A DNA stretch of 64,000 nucleotides from Acanthosepion lycidas (lineage: Eukaryota; Mollusca; Cephalopoda; Sepiida; Sepiidae): assembly GCA_963932145.1 (NCBI GenBank), contig OZ010573.1, positions 87,528,326-87,592,325 of the forward strand, written 5' to 3'. This document shows positions 35,220 through 45,345 of the stretch, one piece after another. The notes under the pieces were generated by a model. The model was given only the letters and a program-made list of their open reading frames with translations. It was not told the origin of the DNA and made no database searches. Position 1 is the stretch's first letter, and the number at the start of each line of letters is the position of its first letter. Both the position numbers and the translations under genes were made by a program.

Positions 35220-35620
35220 AATATTTTAATCAAAGTGCCAATCACCATGCAGTGTTGATTTCTATGACCACAAAGTTTATATACCATTATATCTAACCTC
35301 GATACTAAGGAAGCTTCCTCTGTAAATACACTAAATTTTAAACAACAACACGCACATATATGGTAAATATATAAGACATTTCGGATATTTTAGTTTTTAG
35401 CCTCTTACTAAATTTATACTGAAACAATTTGGGATGTGTAAACCTTGAAGAAAGAAACAAACAGAAGAAGAAAATAGCGATGTTGCGATTCAACTGAAGA
35501 AAAATAATGCCTTTAGCCGCTTAACAGTCTTATCTCGAAAATTATTTTTTTTAAATTTAAAATTTAATAATTTAATATTTTTATAATAACGGTGATGGTT
35601 CATCGACGAAAGGTATATAT
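35220..35620 (+). repeat. Dispersed repeat of unknown family, copy 1
   Basis: Collinear with 54200-54612: shared blocks TTCTATGACCACAA, CACATATATGGTAAATATA (AAATATATGGTAAATATAC in the other copy), TTACTAAATTTATACTGAA, ATAATAACGGTGATGGTTCA and CGACGAAAG. No coding domain. The other copy lies between two DUF4817-like TIR elements, so it may be an internal part of the same transposon. Confidence 0.55.
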
Positions 35621-35799
35621 TTTTTTATAAACTTCCTTACATATTTTCTGTTATAGAAGTAGAAAACGAAAAGGAAATAAAAATAAACACAAGGCGACAC
35701 CGGAAACTTTTAGGAATTTTTAACGCTAATTATCTTCCTTACTGGAAAAATTGATAGAATATGAAATTCATTTTTCTTGGAGGAGTGATTTCGGAATAT

Positions 35800-35965
35800 A
35801 TTTAAAACTAGAACAATCTGTCCATGTGGACTAAATAAAGTGTTCGATTCGAAATTTCCTTGTATATCAGCTGAAGAAGGCCGCAGCGTACAACGGCCGA
35901 AATGTCATCAATATGACAATAAAGATGCGAACTGCAAAAAGGAAAATAGTTTAAATATTTAAAAT
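35800..35965 (+). repeat. SINE-like repeat with hammerhead-like core (copy 4)
   Basis: Body AACTAGAACAATCTGTCC, core CTGAAGA (35871-35877), A, a perfect 5-bp stem GGCCG (35879-35883)/CGGCC (35894-35898) and GAAA (35899-35902). This is the best-preserved helix II of the family here. A second small hairpin, TGTCAT/ATGACA, follows immediately (35903-35918). The tRNA-like head is missing. Confidence 0.6.
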
Positions 35966-36652
35966 TTCCAACGTGCCATGATAAACAGAGTGACACATTT
36001 TTTTTTAATTATTCGTAATTAACACCTCTGAAATATGAAAATTTGGTTACGCGACACAGTGATCGCCAAAACCAAAAGCCAGTCTTTTGAAGACCAACAT
36101 TTAACATAGTGGCTACATAATCTCCTTGTCTTCTTTTTAAAATGTATTATTCTGCTTCCAAAACTCGCGAAATTACATGTGATATAAATACTGAATGCAC
36201 TTCAGGTAATCTTCAAAATAATCAGTTTAAAAGTGTTCACTTCGTGGTAATAATAATGGGCGATAAATATTTCAAGTGAATTCGATTAACCTGCTGCTTA
36301 TTCCGTTTTGACATTTATTCTTTCACGCCTGCGACATATCAATTGGTTTATAGGCAAATAGTATTTCTAACGTTGCAGACAATGATTCTGAATGCATAAT
36401 GATGCAATTATGCACGGAGAAATAAGTAGTGGAATAGATAAAGCTTTTTTTTTTCTTTAATTTCAACGCTTTCGTAGCTTTCTTTTTGCATTTTCCGTGT
36501 CCACATGCGCTGTCATTACAGCGCAAAGAGGCTTATTTCCTCATTATGCAACCAAGACATTTCAATTGCCCTCTTTCTGATGAGAAGTTGTAGTGAGTGT
36601 GAAATAATAATAACTCCCTTTACCCACTCACTTTAAACTCGGGTGGGTTGAG

Positions 36653-36967
36653 GAAAAAGACGCAAATAAATTCGTGAGTACACTATTTACATTATTCAGA
36701 CTATTGTTCTCATTTTTGTCGCTATGTTTGTCACAACGTTTCGACCTTTGTACGCTCTAGCCTTCTTCAGGTGGTTGGAATGTCGAACTGAACCCTTTAT
36801 TTCTCTCACTGAGGTAGACTGTTCTAGTTCCACTTACCATGTCTAATGTATGTCAGTTATCACTTATCTTCTCTCCAAATTCTCCACCGACTTATCCAGG
36901 TATTGAACTCACACTCTTTGTGTCCTGTCACCTGCTCTAACTAACACCTTTATCCACTCTGCCATGT
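36653..36967 (-). repeat. SINE-like repeat with tRNA-like head (copy 5, minus)
   Basis: The head at 36967-36895 on the minus strand has A-box-like TGGCAGAGTGGATAAAGG and B-box-like GTGAGTTCAATACC. The body follows, then the core CTGAAGA with AGGCTAG...GGTCGAAACG at about 36770-36730, and the tail GTAAATAGTGTACTCACG. The head is tRNA-Leu-like in layout but too decayed to be a tRNA gene. Confidence 0.65.
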
Positions 36968-37215
36968 GTATTTGAGGAGATAACTGATAACTGACATACA
37001 TTAGTCATGGCACGTGGAACTAGAACAGTCTACCCCAGTGAGCGAAATAAAGGGTTCAGTTCAACATTCCAACCATATAAAGAAGACTTGAGCGTACAAC
37101 GGCCGAAACGTTTTGATAAACATGGCGACAAAGATGAGGACAATAGTCCGAATAATGTAAATAGTGTACATAGTACCTCATCTCAGAAATACAGGCAAAT
37201 TCGTGAGTCTATGAG
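36968..37215 (+). repeat. SINE-like repeat (copy 6, plus), inverted partner of copy 5
   Basis: Inverted to copy 5: TAACTGACATACATTAGTC, TAGAACAGTCTACCCCAGTG, GGGTTCAGTTC, then GAAGACTTGAGCGTACAACG and GCCGAAACG, then GTAAATAGTGTACATAG. The CTGA of the core is lost. The pair forms an inverted repeat with arms of about 200 bases around the tRNA-like head. Confidence 0.65.
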
Positions 37216-38164
37216 AAATTTTCTTTTGACCAATAAAAACCTTTCCTACAATTAGCGAAGAAAAGAAGGAAAACAAAATAGCGAGCCCATGCAAAAACCT
37301 TTTTGATATAAAACGAGAAAAAAAATTGTAACAAGTGAAGAGTGTCTGAAGTCAGGTGAAATGATTCGTTTCTGTTCACGCGCCCAGCGTTCAAGTTCTT
37401 TTCAGTGTCAAATTCCTCGCCAATTATCGCTTTTTAAACAAGAACGTAGCACTTCAAAGAAATTTCTTTCAACAAGCCAAGTAATCTAAGTATTTCAAAC
37501 TATCTCTCCTCATCTGCTTTTGAATCTATGCAACCGTACATTAATTCTGGAAACTCTTTTATATTTGTTTTAACATTTTTGAATATTATTTTTTATGTCA
37601 GATCATTTAATCTGCTTCATGGCGAATCGTTGAAACGAAGGAGTTTAAAAATTTGTGATTTATTTTCCTGAAACGTGCTACTGAAAGACTTGAAGCGTGT
37701 AAGTTTGTAAATAAATTCCTTATCTTGTGTTCCCCAGTCATTATCATCTACCATTAATCTGCTTGGCATGTGTAAATCAAATGTTCATTTTAGCTCCGAA
37801 GCCCCAAGCTAGAATAAAGTGAAAGAGTGTATTTAGTTTTAGAAAATGAGAAAAAAAATGAAACCTGATAATTTTCGTAAATGTAAATAGAGTCAGGAAT
37901 TTTAAAAAAAATAATTTTGAAGATTAGTATCTGCAAAATCAAATTCAATATTAATTTTACTAATTACTAGTTAACAAACAGAAACTAAAAAAATAATGAG
38001 ATTTTTAAAACATAATGTCACCGCATGCATGGCAATAAAGCTACTAAGATGCAAGTGGCTACTAAATGAGATATAATCTGAGAAAAAGGAAACATTATTA
38101 AGAGAGATAAAATAAAAGAACAGGAATTAAGCATACAGAAGAAGACGTCTGTCAATGTGTTTAA
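37216..38164. other. No gene recognised
   Basis: AT-rich. The last part (38080-38160: ATTATTAAGAGAGATAAAAT, ACAGAAGAAGACG) weakly resembles the 3' end of the RTE-like family but is too short to call. Confidence 0.4.
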
Positions 38165-38540
38165 AAATTTGATGCTAAAATTTAACTGGAAGGCATGAGT
38201 CCGGAAGAGAGTTCCACAAGTGAGAGGTACCTGAGAATAAATTGTTAGTATAGAACTTAAGGTTATATCTAGAAATTACAATTATAAAATTATGAGACCT
38301 AAAGTTACATCAAACTATTTCACCTGTAAAATAATGAAACCTAGCTGCCAATCTAGTACTGGGCGTAAATTTGCAACGTTGAGGTCTCAGAGGAAAGCTA
38401 GTCAGAAAATTACCATGAAAATATTTACTGAAATAGCACGGAAACTACATTACGGCAATGTCAAATGATTGAAGCCTATATGCCATGTCAGGATTAATAT
38501 TATTGCAGATTTTTCTTTGGGTATTGTCAAGTATACATAC
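38165..38540 (-). pseudogene. Jockey/CR1-like LINE C-terminal fragment
   Basis: Minus strand reads QRKICNNINPDMAYRLQSFD, then a broken CYFSKYFHGNF, and near 38260-38190 KFYTNNLFSGTSHLWNSLPD. These align in order with RRICNIIGHALASRLQSLSH, FYKYFHGN and RTSRLWNSIP of the copy at 62992. Stops and at least one frameshift separate the blocks. Only the region after the reverse transcriptase is present. Confidence 0.65.
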
Positions 38541-38547
38541 ATACATG

Positions 38548-38597
<50 letters not shown>
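38536..38597. repeat. (CATA)n(TA)n microsatellite
   Basis: A short ACAT tract followed by about twenty TA units. Confidence 0.95.
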
Positions 38598-39271
<674 letters not shown>

Positions 39272-39657
39272 CATAGAGATCTCTCTGTCCATCACCTTAG
39301 AGTTCTCAAGGATGTGTACATAAAATTTCATCAGCATAACATATGCAAGCAGAAGACTCATTTCATTCCTTCCTTGTGTTTGTTCAGGGGAATATGGGTA
39401 ACATTTATTCTATTTTATACTCTTTTTGGAAGCTTATATTATCGGTTTTTAATTGTCCTTTTGTTTACATTGAAAATCTATTTTAATCGTGTTCCAGTTT
39501 CCACTCCCCATTCGCTATTTCTGTAATTGTATCTAATATATATTTTGTTCTATTCGACAACATCCATCTTTTGATAAAGCTTTGACCGAAAGACTTTCCT
39601 TCAAATTATCATGCCCTTTTCTTTATTTAAATCTGTTTTCGTTTTCTGTGAGTTCAA

Positions 39658-39660
<3 letters not shown>

Positions 39661-39719
<59 letters not shown>

Positions 39720-39736
39720 TGTGTGTCTGTGGAGGG

Positions 39737-39793
<57 letters not shown>
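39661..39793. repeat. (TA)n then (GA)n microsatellite
   Basis: TA array 39661-39716, a short GTGTGTCTGTGG bridge and a GA array at 39738-39793. Confidence 0.95.
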
Positions 39794-39795
<2 letters not shown>

Positions 39796-41057
39796 CACAA
39801 AGTATCTCCGACCTAATTCTCCGACCTAATTGCGTCATCTCCATCTCTTTCACTGAGCGACCGACGGAAGTATGCCTTGACTTACCAGATTGGCAAGTGA
39901 TGCAGTTCCCGGTCAACATTGAAATTCTACTCCAAATATTATGTTTACTTTTAATTATACTCACGAACTAGACATGTCCATTGGATTAGACTTCCGTTTC
40001 TCGTTGGCGCACGATCTGTCCTGTTAACTAATCCCTTCAATTCAACATTTGCCCTCTTGCTAGTGTTAATACTTGAACTGAGGTCGCCGTTACATCTAAT
40101 TATGTCGTCAGGCCTTCGGCCATTTTACGCTGTTCCATTGCAGGCAATGTCTCCACGTCTTACAGATTGTTGAATTACTTCGCGTTATACTGCATTTATC
40201 CTGTGCAAATTGGATGCGTTGATCTTGCTCGGTGAACGCTACTTATTTTGCTTGATGCGTAATTACGCTTTATTCCAACAGAAACAATGCTATCCATTTG
40301 ATTTGTCTGTACCGGCTCAGGTCCGAATCCTTGTGTTAATTTGACATGAAAAATTGAAATATATCTTTTTACTTTTTCATATATCAGAAGATTTATTAAA
40401 TAAAGAATCATTCTTTTAGCGAATAATACCACGGATTTGAAATGGACGAGTTTGACTCTTTTCACCAGTTTGTAGTGGGAGTTAGTACATTGGAAAGAAA
40501 GCGCTTGTTTAAAAACTATAACAGTTTTGAGAATTTTCAAAGAAAGTAATTCATTATTTTCAAAATATATGCATTTAAATAACTGAAGGAAATGCGCACA
40601 TATATTTTTTTATATAAATAATAATCAGGATGTTTTAAAAGATAGCAAACATATTGTGAGTATTAAATTTTAGGATAATTTTGATTTTTTTTCTTTTTGA
40701 CATATTAGTTGTCGCATCTTAAAGTTGCATTTAAGTTTGTGTAGAAAGAGTCAATGGTTGAGCCTAGTTGTTGATAATGTTCCACTTCAGTCTTTATCAA
40801 GAATAAAAGAACTTAAAAGTAATTCATGGTAATTTTTCAGGCTTTTGTGAACCTGATGTTATTTTGAGGTTTAAATGTATTTACAACTATATGCTCTTCC
40901 TCAAAGCATCAGGTTACTTGGTTGGCTGATATTATTTAGCGACATATCAACATCTATGGAATATTTAATGCTGAAATCTAAATATTTTGAACACACTTTT
41001 ATGGCTTCAACTAAATATATTTTGAACGCATTTGTATGCTGTCAACTCCAGTTGGTC
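39794..41057. other. No gene recognised
   Basis: The open frame on the minus strand at 40540-40196 (114 residues) has no domain, unusual hydropathy or conserved neighbour, so I do not call it. Confidence 0.4.
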
Positions 41058-41189
41058 ATTTTACGATAAAATGAATCATTGGTAATTTTAGTACAAATAT
41101 GTACTGCTGGCAATGTTTTAATATAAAACGTGTTGTTAGTAATGATTTTATATAAAAATATATCGCTGGTATCTTACAATAACGATGTA
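41058..41189. repeat. Degenerate minisatellite-like units (ATGTACTGCTGGCAATGTTT type)
   Basis: Four loose units of about 33-37 bases related to the array at 61830-62220. They precede the C-terminal end of an R2-type LINE on the minus strand in both places, so they are probably its 3' untranslated region. Confidence 0.5.
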
Positions 41190-41291
41190 TTAGGTTGGTG
41201 CAAAAATAATGACGTAATAATGTCGTTTTTTGACGTTAAAAAATACGTCAAAAAACGACATTATTACGTCATTATTTTTGCACCAACCTAA
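41190..41291. mobile_element. MADE1-like mariner MITE, copy 4
   Basis: A 102-bp palindrome with intact TTAGGTTGGTGCAAAAATAA at both ends, flanked by TA. The arms are almost perfectly complementary, which makes this the best-preserved copy. It inserted in the 3' region of the neighbouring LINE remnant. Confidence 0.88.
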
Positions 41292-41295
41292 TATT

Positions 41296-42060
41296 TTTAT
41301 ACTTTCATAATGTTTTGTTTCGAGGTGGGGGTCACTGTTTGCTCATAACTGGGACACTAACACGTGCTACTAGGCTGGGAGTATCTTGAATACAACAATA
41401 AGACATTGAATAATGGGCTGTATGTATCAAGACAATATTTTGTATTTTTCTTAAGCTAGGCCCTGAGCTCCGGTTACTGTTAGTACACGCAGTCTTCATT
41501 CCCCACATCCTGTTAAGCTCGATCTCCACGTCCTTCTATTTGAACATTTTCTCGCTAATTTCCATGGCAGTCTTTCTCTCCGATGTTACTGCTATTTCAA
41601 TAATTATACATTTCCAGAATTTCTTATCTTTTATGATAAAATCAGGTCTGTTGGTTTTGATTTCACTGTCAGTTTAAATTGATATGTTCCAGAGGGTAGT
41701 TGCATCTTTATTTTGGTTAACTGTGTCTGGTTGGGGCTCATACCATCTCTCGGTGGATTCGATTTTGTGCTTCTTGCATAATTTCCAGTGCACACATCTC
41801 GCTACCTAGTTATGTGTGTGGCGATATTCATTTTTTTCTAATTCTTGACATTCTGAGATAATATGGTCGAGAGTTTCATCATATTTTTCGCATTTCGGTT
41901 TAGTTCCTTCTTTGAACATGTGACAGTGACAGGTTCGGAGTGCGAGGTCCTGAGCTGTAATAATTAGGTTTTCTATCTCAGCTTTCAACCCATTTCATCT
42001 CAGCCACTGATGTGTTTTCTGTTGGTCATCATCTGCTTCTTTCGTTCTTTTTAGGCATTT
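41296..42060 (-). pseudogene. R2-type LINE C-terminal part, second lineage
   Basis: Minus strand: LKAEIENLIITAQDLALRTC, then a zinc-type block CEKYDETLDHIISEC that has lost its first Cys pair, KNEYRHTHN. Downstream come RPDFIIKDKKFWKCIIIEIA (the PD...E-type endonuclease region) and VEIELNRMWGMKT. The C-terminus ends SLVARVSVPVMSKQ. It parallels copies A-C at 7.1-9.7 kb motif by motif but is clearly a different, older lineage. Stops lie after HTHN and near 41680. The MITE and minisatellite units follow its 3' end. Confidence 0.65.
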
Positions 42061-42217
42061 GCCATGTAACGATTTCTCCTCCCAGTTTTTTTTTCATTTT
42101 TGCCATTTTTTTTTATTTTTTTTATTTTTTTGCTTTCTGTCTTACTCGTTTGGTGTAGATGATATTCCCTTCGTTTTTTTGTCGGTAGGGTTTCAGGCAC
42201 ATTAAGCTGTTTCTTAA

Positions 42218-42243
42218 TTATTATTATTATTATTATTATTATT
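42218..42243. repeat. (ATT)n tract
   Basis: A short trinucleotide tract on the 5' side of the second-lineage R2-type remnant, at the position where such LINEs insert in the 7-9.7 kb cluster. Confidence 0.85.
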
Positions 42244-43007
42244 GAAACTATATTTGCTTTATTTTACAGTATCACGAGCAGCCGTGTAAGCTTGTAACGA
42301 AAAGTTTCCCTCTGTTTCTCATCGTGTCTCGCCACTAGGAGCGAACCTCCAACTGTGACTACCCTATTTGATCACGTGCTTCCAATCTGCTGACAAAGGC
42401 CAACAGAATCAAAGAATGTACATGCAGTTCCATTGAACACTCTATTTTTTTTTTTTTATCAACCGAGCATTATTTCAATTCTTCTTTCTCTCTACGCCGG
42501 ACAAAATGGATGCGTCGAGTTTCAATGTTTCTCGCCTCTCTTCTTTTTCAAGCAATGTGTTTATTTTCAAATGGTTCGCTCTGAAAATAACAGTAAAAAT
42601 GTGGGGCAAACAACTGAACAGAGAAAGGATACCTTTGACATTTAAAAGAAAATAGTGCTTATACCCGTTTTACTAGGCTCCATTTCTCCATCCCTTGTGC
42701 TGATCAACGTGAATGTAGCAAGTGCTACAAAGACAAACATCAACAAATCTTAAATCTTAGTTGGGTGCCTTTATTTTATTATCTCTTATTTGAGCTTAAA
42801 ATTTTTCGAGCTGATACGATGTTATTTTAAAGGTAAAGCAAATGGCAAACTGTAAGTCACTGAAACTCAATAGGATTTTTCCGGCAAATGTCCCCAGCTG
42901 TTTATTGGATTACAATAATATTACTTAAGAAATCTTTGCAATAGTTTTAGGATTGAACATTTGTGCCAAGAACACTAGCACATATGAAACAAATATAATA
43001 CATTGGA
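42244..43007. other. No gene recognised; possible SINE B box
   Basis: Minus-strand GTTGGAGGTTCGCTCCTAG (42332-42350) looks like a B box but I cannot align an A box. The remaining sequence is not recognised. Confidence 0.35.
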
Positions 43008-43031
43008 TACTTTATCTATCTATCTATCTAT

Positions 43032-43064
<33 letters not shown>

Positions 43065-43067
43065 TAT

Positions 43068-43138
<71 letters not shown>

Positions 43139-43191
43139 CATACATACATACATACATACTTACATACATATATATATATATATATATATAA
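43008..43191. repeat. (TCTA)/(CATA)/(TA) compound microsatellite
   Basis: Tetranucleotide runs flank a TA array; predicted proteins are Tyr/Ile/His repeats. Confidence 0.95.
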
Positions 43192-43779
43192 ACTAATACC
43201 TTTTCGTAGAGTGAGTATATTTAGAAAAGTAATTAGTTTATCAAAATATTCAAACTCGCATAAAATATCTCTGGATTATGATATTCAATTTCAATGTCGA
43301 CTTAAGCCAAACTACATATGGATTTAGTTTTATGTCGAATCTTGTTGAATTATTTAATGTTTAATTTTGAGTCAGTCACTCTGTGAAGATCGATATCCAT
43401 ATGTCAATAATTTTAACCTCCTTAACCATTACTTTACACCGAAGCAGTATGCTGCCTGCTTTAGGGATTTAAGCTGTGTATCATGTTAATCTCGATGTCT
43501 GTTCTTCAAGAGAATGATTCTCACTAGGTGACCAACTGTTAGGACTAAAACCGGTGTATATCTTCTGCGTTCAATTTCGCAAATAATCTCTTTTGATTGT
43601 TATTTAAAAACTTTAAAGAAACGTTATACTAAAACTCTCTCTTTCCTCTCTGTCATATCACTTCAAAACATGTTAGTACATGACTCTCCACAACTTCTTG
43701 TATTTTTTTTATCTAAGTAATGTTTCCAAATTTACAATCCGTTTTTGTATTTGTGGTACCTTTTCTATTATCCATCTGT
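43192..43779. other. No gene recognised
   Basis: Short frames only. Confidence 0.4.
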
Positions 43780-44035
43780 TGAAACATGTTGCAGATGAAA
43801 CTTCACTAGCATCTTGCTATTCTACCCCTACTTTCATGGAAGATGATCAGACGAACAGTATTCCTTAGTTCCACAAATTCAGACTTTCACAGCTAAGAGA
43901 CGCCATGCCACGTAGACATGGTCGATTACAATCGTACTGGTAAGGAGGAGGTTTCCCTCTGTCTAGCTTCTTCCTAGAACCTTTACTTAGTGGCACAGTC
44001 TTCGATGCTACTCCGATCATTAAAATCTTAACCTC
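43780..44035 (+). pseudogene. Jockey/CR1-like LINE C-terminal fragment
   Basis: LFYPYFHGR, then DEQYSLVPQIQTFTAKRRHA, then in a shifted frame LLPRTFT.WHSLRCYSDH. This aligns with the fragment at 34075-34485 (LLYRYFHG, PRTASLW, SDHYN). Two frameshifts and several stops. Confidence 0.5.
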
Positions 44036-44905
44036 GTGCCTGTGGACGCATAATTTTCTATATATAAAATTTTTCGAATATTCAAGTCAGTAGCTGACAG
44101 TAGATATACTGTTTAAAAATATTAACAAATAAACAGGTCGTCTACTTAAGTATAGGTAACCATTAAAAATATGGTTTAAGTGGTAAAAATCTGTCGGAGT
44201 AATCTATGAATATAAAACGAGAAGGATTTCGATTAAATACACTATTTACCCTTGCTTGATCGACAATAGTTTTCTTTGCTGAGATGGTATAAGCACGTTC
44301 GATCTGATGACAATTTCTCTTCCAAAGGTTTACCCAGGTTCGAATCATGCAGGAATGTGCATATTTTTCGTTAATAAAATTTCTAGAAGACTAATATATT
44401 GTTTAAAAATATAAAAATAACAGATATGGCTATCAAGTGATAAAGATATGTGCATATATAAAGGAATGCACAAATATATAAACTTATATATCTGTGTACT
44501 ATATTTCTACGCCCCACTTACAGAGACATAATTAAAAGAAAAATGTGTAGACACGTAAATATATAAGGTAGCACATAAAATGTTCTATTGCTTGTTTCCG
44601 AGTCACGTCAGCCAATATCAGACTTCTCTCGAAGTATTAAACCCGGGAATAAAATTAAGAAAAAATTATTAATCCCTAGAATAAAAAAATAAAAAAATGA
44701 TACTTTTACTTTGTTTTGCAGCTTAAGTGTCCTTAATATATGTTATAACGTTTATATATACATACATACATATCTTTTAAATATTACGTTTTTAGATCTC
44801 ATTAAAAACGTGCCACGGACAGGGCTAACGAAAATATTCACGGTGAACATCAAACTGTAAATAGCTAAGTATTTTTTATACGTATACTTAGAGGAACACA
44901 AAGTC
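44036..44905. other. No gene recognised
   Basis: CCAGGTTCGAATCATGC (44336-44352) is a perfect-looking B box without a matching A box. The surrounding 61-residue minus-strand frame has no domain. Confidence 0.35.
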
Positions 44906-44944
44906 ACACACACACACACATCTCTCTTTCTCACTTTCTCTCTA

Positions 44945-45014
<70 letters not shown>
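44906..45014. repeat. (CA)n, (TC)n and (TA)n tracts
   Basis: Microsatellites bordering the truncated 3' LTR of the gypsy element. Confidence 0.95.
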
Positions 45015-45017
<3 letters not shown>

Positions 45018-45065
45018 ATGCATATTTCATTAATTCTTTTCATATCGTCTGATAAGCTTAATAAC

Positions 45066-45314
45066 AGATCCAGAAACGCGGTTAGTATCAATAATAATAT
45101 ATATACAGTCTGGTAAATTCAGTCTCGAAGTAGGACTTCCTTAGAGTCTACGTGCTTGTAACTGTGACTTCTACAAACGGTTACCTCACACTATTACTGT
45201 CCCTCCAACACAATCACAATCACTGTTTACTCTGAATCTGGGTATTTAACGGCAGCAGTACAAGTACACACTGGTCGATTCCACTTGTATGAAAAAAGGG
45301 TGGATTCCATTACA
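45066..45314 (-). mobile_element. Ty3/gypsy 3' LTR, truncated
   Basis: 249 bases collinear with 49752-50002. It starts (minus strand) at TGTAATGGAATCC right after the polypurine tract. The distal third of the LTR, present in the 5' LTR at 49642-49750, is not found here. The homology stops about 50 bases from a TA array, so the terminal part was deleted or replaced. By hand count the two LTRs differ at roughly 10-13 percent of positions, so the insertion is old. Confidence 0.85.
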
Positions 45315-45325
45315 CCCCCCTCCTT
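45315..45325 (-). promoter_or_regulatory. Polypurine tract of the gypsy element
   Basis: Minus-strand AAGGAGGGGGG immediately before the TG start of the 3' LTR, the expected plus-strand primer site for LTR retrotransposons. Confidence 0.8.
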
Positions 45326-45345
45326 AGATCCCTTTTTGGGAGAAG

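Noticed and set aside
36895..36967. Functional tRNA gene
   Set aside because: A and B boxes are recognisable but acceptor and anticodon stems do not pair; it is a SINE head.
40196..40540. 114-residue minus-strand frame
   Set aside because: No motif, no codon bias I can see, no neighbouring exon signal.
44336..44352. tRNA gene from a good B box (GGTTCGAATC)
   Set aside because: No matching A box or cloverleaf upstream.
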